Assembly (NCBI RefSeq): GCF_028009165.1
Contig: NC_079243.1
Span: 930,001 to 994,000, forward strand
Reading direction: 5' to 3'
Length of the DNA stretch: 64,000 nt
From: Akanthomyces muscarius
Taxonomy: Eukaryota; Ascomycota; Sordariomycetes; Hypocreales; Cordycipitaceae
Under the pieces are notes generated by a model. It saw nothing but the letters and a program-made list of their open reading frames with translations. It ran no database searches and was not told where the DNA came from. Positions 55,757 to 64,000 of the stretch are shown piece after piece. The position numbers and the translations under genes are program-made. Position 1 is the stretch's first letter. Each line of letters opens with the position of its first letter.

Positions 55757-58700
55757 ATGGCGAACGCACGAATAGGAACAGAGAGCGGAATCCGTGTGCT
55801 GCGGGATCCAGGACTATCCAGTCCAATTCGCATCGAGTACAGCGCAAAACGAAAAACCTTAAACTAAAGAAAACGGCTGACCACAAGATACAGTATTGTG
55901 CTTATCCCCGGTATCGATACCATAAGACCAGAAAACTGGCCATTTTTAGACAATAAATGGCTGTCCACTCTGACCGAGTCCGTCGCAGAGGCCCGCGTTC
56001 TAGCATACGAATATGCCTCCCCGATATCATCGACAAAACCATCTTGGGAATCGATTCTCATGTTGGGGTATGACTTGCTCCACCATCTGACGGCGCTTCG
56101 GAATCATACAGAAAATCGCGGCGTTCACGCTTCCAGCCGACCACTACTGCTTGTCTGCCATAGCCTAGGCGGCGTTGTAGTTAAGCAGGCAATATGTATT
56201 GCAAACAAGCAGTTTCCGAGATACGAGTCGTTCGTGAACGCAATTGTTGGCCTGATCTTCCTGAGCACTCCACATCGGTGTAAGGATCAAGCCGCTACGT
56301 TCGCTCGTTTTCGCGACATACTGGAAGCAACAGCCGGAAAAGCGATCAAATTCGACCCTGCATGTAATGAGCAGGAGGGAGCAAGTCTTGTCAATCTATC
56401 CTACAGGTTCGAGGCAGTGGCACTAAGAATGCCGATGCTTTCCGCCTACGAATTGAGAGATTCAAAACTGCACTCCTCGGCTCTGCGCCCAAAATACCAG
56501 CAGGTAAGCAGCACCCCACACGGTAGAAGCCAAATTCTAATTCTTCAAAGCTCGTCACACGTAGCACAGGCTCCATAAACACGCCGTTGGAAAGCGTGAT
56601 TGGTCTTAATCTCAACCACCATGACACATGTTTGTTTACCAAGAGTCTTGACAGTGAAGGACTATCGCAGCTGCGCCAGTTTGTTTGCGAGACACTAGCA
56701 GAGGCGCCAAAGCTAGTCGATATGCGTCTAGAAGACCGTGAGATTGACGCAGCCCTAGATTTTGCATTTTTCTAACTGCACCAGAGGAATATCAGTACGC
56801 AACAATGAGCTCATATTCACCAACCATGAGTGAGCTGCCATTAAATCGAGGTACGCTATTATAACTCACGTCACCTGCGTAGAGCTCACTGACCTTCTTT
56901 CAGCTGGCGTTTTTGAGACCAACGAGCGGCTCTCTACTGAGGCTACCGAATGGCCGTCGAATCGTGGAACAGAGGGGACCTCGCTGTCCGGGTTCGAAAT
57001 GGTCCAGACCCCAGCCACGCGACCGGACACAAGCAAAGCTATTAACTTGCCATGTACTCTTATGAACACCCACAAGTCAAACGATGACTTTTACGGCCGG
57101 GAAGACATTCTGCAGCGACTCGCTGGTGAGCTCTTGCCTTCGACAAAAACAACCACGGCGTCTGGCGCCGCGTTGCGACAGTTCGCCATTTGTGGATTTG
57201 GTGGTATCGGGAAGACTGAAATCGCGCGAGAATTCTATCGACGTCACGCCTGTGAGTTTGACGCCGCATTCTGGATCGTAGCTGATGAAGTCGCAAAACT
57301 TGACAGCCAGTACCAAGAAATATCCTTGGCGCTGGGTTTGGAAGACGCCGTCGAGTGCAGTAGTCAAGTTGTCAGCCGCGAACTTGTGAAAGGGTGGCTT
57401 TCGAATCCCCGAAAGCAAATTGGAACCTCGGACGACTCTCAGAGACTCGATGCAGAAAAGCCTAATGCGACTTGGCTGCTGATTTTTGATAATGCCGATG
57501 ATCCTATCATTTTGGCCGACTACTGGCCACAAGGGAGCGGATCGATCCTCATTACGAGTCGAGATCCGCTTGCGAAGAAGATCTTTACTCGACAAGAGTC
57601 AGGTATCAATCTCAAGCCTCTTTCGAGCGAAGAAGGCTTATCTCTGCTCAATCGTCTCACTGCGGCCACAGATGAGAGCGAAGCCGAGACCGCGAAGCGT
57701 ATTTCCGACGCGCTCGGCGGTATTCCATTGGCAATTTCGCAAATGGCGGGCATCATTCGTCGCCAAGATCTTACAATAAACGAGTTTTGGGAGCTTTACA
57801 CGGATTCTGACGAGCATGCTGGCCTGTACGAGACGAAATTTGACACAAATCTCGTCACGTACCAGCACTCTATTGCGACAGTTTGGGCTTTCCATAAGCT
57901 CAAAGTACAATCTAGGCAGCTTTTAGAGCTGATTGCGTTTTTTGACCCGGACAACATTGACGAAGAGCTGTTGAAAAGTGCCTCCTCTGAGCTGCTTTCT
58001 GCAGACGTGCCTTTCAAGAAAAGCAACTACCTAGAGGCTCGATCCGACCTTCTCCAGTCGTCTCTGATCCAGAGGGACAAGCAACACCAGCAGATCTCTG
58101 TTCATCGTGTTGTACAAGATGCAATACTTACTAGCATATCTCTGGAGACAAGATTTAGGATATTCGAGGGTATTCTGCGCGTTTTATGGATGCGATGGCC
58201 CTCGGCCCTGCCGAAACCGTCCAAGGAGCCCGAGCTTCCTCAGCCAAAAGCATCGGGGCAGAGACTTAATGTCGGAAGGTGGCCGGTCTGTTCGACTATT
58301 TATCCGCATACACTACGTTTACACCAAATCTGGACTTCTCTGCCCAGTTTGCCTGATATTGCGAAAATATTATTCGCGAAATTTCTGGTGGAAGCAGCCT
58401 GGTAAGTTGGCTCCTGCAATCACCGACTCGCATGTGCCGCTAATAACCTTGAAGGTATCAAAAAGAACGCGGGAAAACAAAAGGTTTCGACGGGTTCTTC
58501 GGCACAGCACTTGCAATTTGCGAAACCTCAGTACACGCTGATCGCGACGCCATACTTGCTGATTTGTACTTTTGTTTGGGCGCCATTGCCATGGATGCAA
58601 GTGATTTTGATGCAAGCAGAATATACAAAGAAAAGTCCTTCAATCTTGTATTCTCAATCTGCGAGGATCTTGGTGTGGAAGATGAGAGATTATATCTGGC

Positions 58701-59481
58701 CTATGCAGAAAGGGGCATTTCGCGCACGCAAGATCAGCGATATACCGAGGCTGAAGCTGACATGAAGGAGGGCCTGAGGTTGAGAAAGTCGTTTGGAAAT
58801 TACATCCCCCGAGCTGGCGAAGCCACGCTTGGTTGGATTCTATTGGAGCAAGGCAAATATGAGGAATGCGAAGCGCTGCTGCAGCAGAGCCTGGCTTTGC
58901 GAGAAGCCGCGCTCGGAAAAGACGACCGGGAGTCAGCCCGAACAGGACTACTCTTATACGTGGTCGGAAACCTGCGATCAGAGCAGGGGAAGTGGGAAGA
59001 GAGCTTCGAATACCATCAGCGCACGTGGAAGCACATGCGTGAAACGGTTGGAGAACGTGACTCGTACACAGCGCGCGCGGCGCACAAGGTCGCTGAGCAT
59101 CTGTTCCGCGAAGGACGCATGGAAGAGGCAATGTGAGTGCTTAGCGTCGCAACTTCCAGCCTTTCACTTTTCGTTGTGTTTTTGTGATGTCACCCTGCTA
59201 CTTTACACAGTTTTTTACCCTGGCTAACTTTGTTATCTAGTGCGGTTGTGAACACTGCCCTCGCAGCGTGGTCGATCGACCCGAGTGCTCATAAAAATGA
59301 AATCGCACGCACTACCTTTTTGAAAGGCAAAATTTTCCAAGCCATGAATACGTCTCAAAAAGCTGCCATTGCGATCCGTGTTGCGTGCCGACTAAGAAAG
59401 GAAATCACAAAGGACGACAGAGACGCACAATCCCTGTCAACAACCGATTTTGACAGAATTGTTGCCTTCTGGTCACGATGA
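55757..59481 (+). CDS. NLR-type receptor: SesB-like hydrolase, NB-ARC, TPR (1119 aa)
   Basis: Seven exons: 55757-55836, 55894-56503, 56551-56737, 56785-56850, 56904-58401, 58455-59132 and 59241-59481 (exactly 1120 codons). The N-terminal alpha/beta hydrolase starts IDIVLIPGIDTIRPENWPF and has LLLVCHSLGGVVVKQA, with the nucleophile Ser at about 117, then LIFLSTPHRCKD: a SesB/PGAP1-like effector. The NB-ARC domain has CGFGGIGKTEIA (P-loop, about 412-419), WLLIFDNADDP (Walker B), GSILITSRDPLA and GGIPLAISQMAG. The C-terminal third has tetratricopeptide-like helices, for example GWILLEQGKYEECEALLQQS and GKWEESFEYHQRTWK. This is the architecture of fungal STAND receptors that sense non-self and trigger incompatibility or defence. 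All motifs look intact. The hydrolase would be the effector and the TPR the sensor (family inference). Confidence 0.9.
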
Positions 59482-59946
59482 TGTGCATTCGGAATGTCTT
59501 ATATAATCTTGCTCAGAATAAAGGTACATCTTCAGATTGTAATCAGTAGTCTCCTTACCGCGAATTCACCCCCAACAATCTCGCTACAGGAACAGCGGCT
59601 GATGAGATACTTTCATGCTCACTAGACCCTCGAGTTGGCATTATGGCTGGAATATAACCTTCTCCCCAAGAAAGCCAATCTGAGATCTCCCGAACTTCTA
59701 GTGGATATGGAAATCAAACGTAGATTATGTTTTGCCCCAAGACGATCTACAGCAGGTTGCGCGGCGCCAGGATTACGAGCCAGCGCAAAGCAGGACGACT
59801 TATGGGCAAACTAGACAATGCGAAAATTCCAACCGTCAAAACTGCAAAATCGAAGAACAAGCTGCGCGCGAAGACAAAAGGAAGAGTACATCAATAAACA
59901 ATTTTGTGTATTATTCCAAACTATTTCCTAGCAATGAAATGCAGAG
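59482..59946. other. Intergenic, convergent gene ends
   Basis: 3' flanks of the NLR-type gene and the GMC gene. No recognised feature; the short frame at 59732-59950 is not supported. Confidence 0.4.
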
Positions 59947-61689
59947 TTAGACGTAAAGATCCTTGTGGTCGCGTTTGATGGCATCTGCACCCTTCTCAGC
60001 CACCATATAAACCGAGTTCTGGATTCTGCAGTCGGGAATGACAGGAATCGAGGATGCGTCAATGACACGCAGATTCTTGACGCCGTAGACCTTCAGGCTA
60101 GGATCTATGGCACCCTGCTGGATATTCTTGCCAATGCGCGCGGTACCGCAGGGGTGGAACGAAGTCTGGGAGCGGTCCAGCACGGTGCGCTTCATAGCCT
60201 CGTCATCGTCGAGGGGCATCTCCCAGGGATACTCTGCCTCGACAATGTCCTTGAAGCCCTCACCGTGGAGCAGGACATCGTACGTGTATCGGATACCCTC
60301 GCGCATGGCAATAATGTCGAGGTCGTTGTTGAAGTAGTTCAGGTTAATGTTGGCCTGCTCGAGGGGATCGGCGCTGTTGAGCGTCACGGTGCCGCCCTCG
60401 GAAACGGGGCGGACGAGATCGACCATGACGGTCATGTAGCTGCCCGTCTTGGGGTGAGGAAAGTGCCACTGGAAAGCGCTGCCAAAGAGGGGGATAAAGT
60501 CAAGCTCAAAGTGAGGCTGGCCGTAAGGGCAGAAGGGGTCCTTGCCGCCGTTGTCGGCCTTGGCCTTGCGATACTCGGGTGACTTCTCCAGGTACTTGTC
60601 GATGCGGGGGAAGCCAATCATCTCCAGGAAGGGAGAGCCCATGGCGCCTTGATGGCCGTTGCTGTAAGCAGAGAGGAGCTTGTCATGCTTGGGGCCCTTG
60701 CGAAGGACATGGCTGTCCATGGAGTAGGCATCCTTGATCTTGAGAACAAAGGGCACGCCAGGGTGGTCCAGAAGATGCTGGCCAACATGGGGAGAGTCGA
60801 TCAAGAGGGGAATGTTGTGCTTGGCAAGCTCCTGCGCAGGACCAATACCACTTAGCATGAGCAGCTTGGGAGACTCGAAAACACCCTGAGAGACAATGAC
60901 CTCGCGGCTGGCAAAGAAGTTGAGCTCCTGTCCATTCGAGGCAATGACGGTCACACCCTTGGCGGTGCGGTCGGCCTGATCAATAATGAGCTTCTTGGAG
61001 TGCACCTCAGGGAGGATGGTGATGTTGGACTTTCCAGCAACGGCAAGAAAGCTACCAGAGCGACGACCCTTGTAGATACTGTTGACGCTGTGAACCAGGC
61101 CACGCATGGTGCCGTCAAAGATGTTCTCCGACATGGGCTCGCCGGTCGAGGTCCAGGCCTTGGTGAGGAGCTCGCGGAAGGGTTTCATCTCGGGCATCAG
61201 AGAGGCGTGGGCAATGGGAATCGGGCCGTCGACACCAATCTTCTGGAGCTCCTTGGGGTAGAGGCCCTCGTCGTCGTGGTACGTGGCGCTCTTGCGAAGG
61301 TAGGGCACCAGAGGGTCCCAGGTCCACTCCTTGCCGCCATACTCTTCCCAGAGATCAAAGGTGCCCTTGGATCCAGGAACCCAGGAAAAGTAGTTCAGGG
61401 AAGAGCTGCCACCGAGGGCCTTGCCGCGGGTGTTGGGCTTCTCGATGCGTTCGTAGTCGTCCCGCTTGACCATGGTCGTCTTGTAAGCCCAGTCGTACTC
61501 GCTGCCGCGGATTTCCATGGCACGGCCGGGGGTTCGAATCTCCTCATTATCCTTGGAGGAGCCGATACCAGCCTCGACGACGAGGATGCTGGCCTTTGGG
61601 TTCTCGGCGAGGCGAGCGGCGACAATGTTGCCGGCTGTGCCGCCGCCGACGACGATAAAGTCGAAACGATCTCCGTCACGGGGGGCCAT
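59947..61689 (-). CDS. GMC-family FAD oxidoreductase (580 aa)
   Basis: Intact single exon from an ATG at 61689-61687. The N-terminal dinucleotide fold reads DFIVVGGGTAGNIVAARLAE, then ILVVEAG. GMC signature 1 region: RGKALGGSSSLNYFSWVPG. Signature 2 region: GVFESPKLLMLSGIGPAQ. The C-terminal catalytic loop has SQTSFHPCGTARIG with the His, and VIPDCRIQNSVYMVAEKGAD with Asn in the second catalytic position. Length is typical. No signal peptide, so it is probably intracellular, closer to choline/alcohol oxidase-type or fungal cluster GMC enzymes than to secreted aryl-alcohol oxidases. Substrate unknown. A TTTATAG element lies about 100 bp upstream. High GC and strong codon bias contrast with the neighbouring relics. 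Confidence 0.93.
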   Translation of the reverse strand: MAPRDGDRFDFIVVGGGTAGNIVAARLAENPKASILVVEAGIGSSKDNEEIRTPGRAMEIRGSEYDWAYKTTMVKRDDYERIEKPNTRGKALGGSSSLNYFSWVPGSKGTFDLWEEYGGKEWTWDPLVPYLRKSATYHDDEGLYPKELQKIGVDGPIPIAHASLMPEMKPFRELLTKAWTSTGEPMSENIFDGTMRGLVHSVNSIYKGRRSGSFLAVAGKSNITILPEVHSKKLIIDQADRTAKGVTVIASNGQELNFFASREVIVSQGVFESPKLLMLSGIGPAQELAKHNIPLLIDSPHVGQHLLDHPGVPFVLKIKDAYSMDSHVLRKGPKHDKLLSAYSNGHQGAMGSPFLEMIGFPRIDKYLEKSPEYRKAKADNGGKDPFCPYGQPHFELDFIPLFGSAFQWHFPHPKTGSYMTVMVDLVRPVSEGGTVTLNSADPLEQANINLNYFNNDLDIIAMREGIRYTYDVLLHGEGFKDIVEAEYPWEMPLDDDEAMKRTVLDRSQTSFHPCGTARIGKNIQQGAIDPSLKVYGVKNLRVIDASSIPVIPDCRIQNSVYMVAEKGADAIKRDHKDLYV

Positions 61690-63953
61690 AATGTATGCGG
61701 GGATGATATTTGAGGTATGAATGGGTTTTGGGCTAAAGTGATTGGTGTTTTTGCAACCTCAGTTTCTGTCGACGGGAGAATGTCGACGCTTTATAGCTAT
61801 CTAGTAAGCTACTGCATGGCTTGCATACTGCGGATCGTGGACACGCAAACGCAATACAACCTTGTTGAGAACCAAACCGTAGGAATACGCATCAACAGCA
61901 CCATGATAGGTCGTTTACGTTGTCCTAAAGAGGAACATGGAAGCCGTAAAGCTTATCCTGTGGCAGAGGGTCCTCTGTGCAATTGGCCAGTTACCATCAC
62001 TTTTGTCTGCTGCACCTAACGGTTCCGCAAGGGTAACCGAGGCAGCTTTGCCAGGGTCCTGAGTCTGAGCTTTTGCCGAGACGAATCGAGCTCCAGCTAT
62101 GAGGATCGTCGTGCAGCCTCAAAGCCAAGCTCTTGGAGCTCCACGACTTTCAGCTCACCGAGCTCTTTCCGCGGCGATTGAGATCCCGCGAGCTCCGAGG
62201 GCGCCGCCCGGTGTCGCCTTGCGGCGCTTCCCTGCAGCGTCGTCCTGGCCAAGCTTCCCGTTTTAGCATGCCAATCTAGCTACACTAACGGGAAAGCTCG
62301 GCCGGCAGCTAGAGGCCGTTGTGCGTTCCGAAAAAGGCCATAGTACAGGCGGATGCAACGATGAAAATGCTGACGGACTGGTGCATCCGAATATGGACAT
62401 AGTACTCCGCCACTGTGGACCAATCGCATCGCGTCCATGCCAGCGCTCCTCCCGTGCTGCTCATACGCTTATCTGGCAATACTAAGCCATATAATACATG
62501 TACCCTTTCCGCAGCTTTATATGAGGGTTTGAGCCGCGTTTCCGGATCTTCTGTCTCGAAACTATACCAGTGAAGCGCGAGTTGCAATTGCAAATGCATC
62601 CTTGCAAAGCTGGCAGATATTGAGCCGAGACCCATCAAGCCTCGGAACCCAAAACAAAGAAGCTTTGGACAGAAAATGGTCGAGGCCTGGCTGCAGTTCA
62701 AGGAAGTAGCGCAATGTTTTCGGTTTCTGGGCGGTTTTTGAGTGAAACGCATGCGACCGTGAGTGGGCTTGCGGCGGCAGCTACAGTGCCGAAGTGTGCC
62801 CATAGCTTGCGTAACCCAGTGGCATGAAAGCAAAAGCCGATATAGTGGGCCAAGGAATAATTACAAAGAAGATGATAATATTAGCGGGTCTTCCTTACTC
62901 ACAGGACATACTGGAATGCGTCGTAGGCCAAGACTACACTGTTCTGCTCAGCGGTAGCAGATCTGGGTGACAACTGCCACCCAGGGCACTAGTGCAGGCA
63001 GTGATCGAGACTACGATCGTAGCCGCTCCCGATGTTCGAGATGCGATGTCGCGCAGCGACCAGAAAAGCAGTGTCGTCAACTTTCCGCCAACAAAAAGTA
63101 CTGAGGCGTATCAGCAGTCTTTCTAGAGGACTTCAAAGAAACAAGCACGACATGATCGAGAGCGGTGACAGGTAGCACAGAATTGCGCCCGTTTCTTTAC
63201 GTGTCAAAGCCCGCGTGTTAGTTACACGAAGCGGGGACGCCGGCTATTCACAGTAGACCGAACTGTCGAGTAACCGAGCCTGGAGATGTTGTATGAAATA
63301 CTTTGGCATGCGAAAGAAAATTGAGCGACAAATTTTCAGTTTCATAATAGAGACTCGACTTGATTTTCAAAAGTCAAAGACTGACCAAATCAAGCATTTC
63401 ACCATGAACCTAGTTCGCGAGTGCGATAACCTTTTTAGTGTGGTTGCGGTGAAGTCGCCGATTGAATTACGGGCGCGGGCATTTCCCGCCCAAATAACTT
63501 AGCTCATATAGATACACCCCGGCTGGCCCGCTGACGGAACATTGAAGCTGCGAACCCATTTTCCCGCTGCCTTTACTGCTGCTTTTGCCTCTGAATAGCT
63601 GCTTCCCTGTTCCGGAGATTCCAATCAATATAGCCGGATCTGATCTCACCTCCTTCCCTGCCGCACTCCAACTTCCGACCACCAAAAGTCCGCCAATACC
63701 GCCCCTTGCTTGCTGTCTCACTCGTAGGCACTCGGCCGTGATTCAGTTCCCGCCAAGGCACGGCAGTCGTCCAAAGGGGTGGCATGTTTGCCACATCTGG
63801 TGGGGTACCCCAGACTTTCTCCGCTACCGCTCGGTTATATGCAAGTGGCAGGCCGTGACATATGTCAAGATCCATTTGCAAGCAGGATTCTTTTCTCGCT
63901 CTTTGCGGCCTTTATTTTTTTTTTCTTGCTTTAACTCCTGACACGAGCTCATC
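61690..63953. other. Intergenic, 2.3 kb, no certain gene
   Basis: The largest frame (minus, 62833-62309) lacks an early ATG and shows no firm family motif. Repeated gagctc words occur at 62080-62200. The right end (63880-63950) is a T/C-rich tract that could be a promoter for the gene starting at the edge. Confidence 0.35.
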
Positions 63954-64000
63954 ATGGCTGGTGAGTGCCACCGTTGAGCTGTTGAGCCTTTTAGTGCTAG
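63954..64000 (+). CDS. Possible gene start at the right edge
   Basis: ATGGCTG followed directly by GTGAGTGCC, a strong donor, after a pyrimidine-rich tract (ttttctt...). Very short first coding exons of this kind are common in highly expressed fungal genes such as ribosomal proteins. Read unspliced, the frame stops after seven codons. Everything else is outside the window. Confidence 0.25.

Noticed and set aside
60000..61713. Long plus-strand frames opposite the GMC gene
   Set aside because: Antisense shadows of a strongly biased coding region.
62309..62833. 174-codon minus-strand frame with a stretch FARMHLQLQLALHWYSFE reminiscent of the end of a cytochrome P450
   Set aside because: No early ATG, the heme-binding Cys motif is missing and the rest does not fit; resemblance too weak for a call.

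Overview
This is a window from a filamentous ascomycete nuclear genome, most likely Sordariomycetes and probably Hypocreales. The evidence is short introns (about 45-60 nt, with GTAAGT-like donors and CTAAC/CTGAC branch sites), typical Pezizomycotina gene families (Zn2Cys6 regulator, fungalysin, GMC oxidoreductase, SesB/NB-ARC/TPR receptor) and a large AT-rich block with the signature of repeat-induced point mutation (RIP). The species assignment is inference; family names rest on motifs read from translations, and no database was searched.

1-8.6 kb: the 5' end of an unknown gene, a PARP-like ADP-ribosyltransferase (1874-3490) with an H-Y-E triad, two unknown minus-strand genes and a few small or decayed ORFs. 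8.6-13.9 kb is a gene graveyard: an M20 amidohydrolase without its catalytic half, an SDR with a nonsense codon and a shrunken intron, an NB-ARC relic, and an amidase with a frameshift and two in-frame stops. 15.9-26.1 kb is ordinary euchromatin: Zn2Cys6 regulator, tail-to-tail GH3 hexosaminidase, GT25-like membrane glycosyltransferase, a mitochondrial phosphate carrier, and a small membrane-protein gene that ends one base before the carrier's likely start.

26.1-46.9 kb is the accessory core. A KipI/PxpB-like fragment lies on the left and a LamB-YcsF/PxpA fragment on the right, so a 5-oxoprolinase-type gene set appears to have been broken up. Between them are a remarkable 885-residue protein (26818-29584) that joins about a dozen GLFG repeats, the hallmark of cohesive FG-nucleoporins, to a DUF2235/Tle1-like lipase domain, and a 15.4-kb RIP-mutated transposon nest. 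The nest has three layers. A Fot1/pogo-type DNA transposon (31106-46533) holds a minus-strand Ty3/gypsy element (31671-45232, perfect CTAAG target duplication). That element holds a plus-strand Ty3/gypsy element (34689-41461).

47-64 kb returns to genic sequence: an alpha/beta hydrolase, a secreted M36 fungalysin, a HAD phosphatase, a CorA-like membrane protein directly followed by a complete NLR-type receptor (SesB-like hydrolase, NB-ARC, TPR), and an intact GMC oxidoreductase. The CorA-like and NLR genes, the GLFG-lipase and the NB-ARC relic suggest a locus rich in self/non-self or immune-type genes (inference). Exon junctions were placed by hand from splice motifs and reading-frame continuity.
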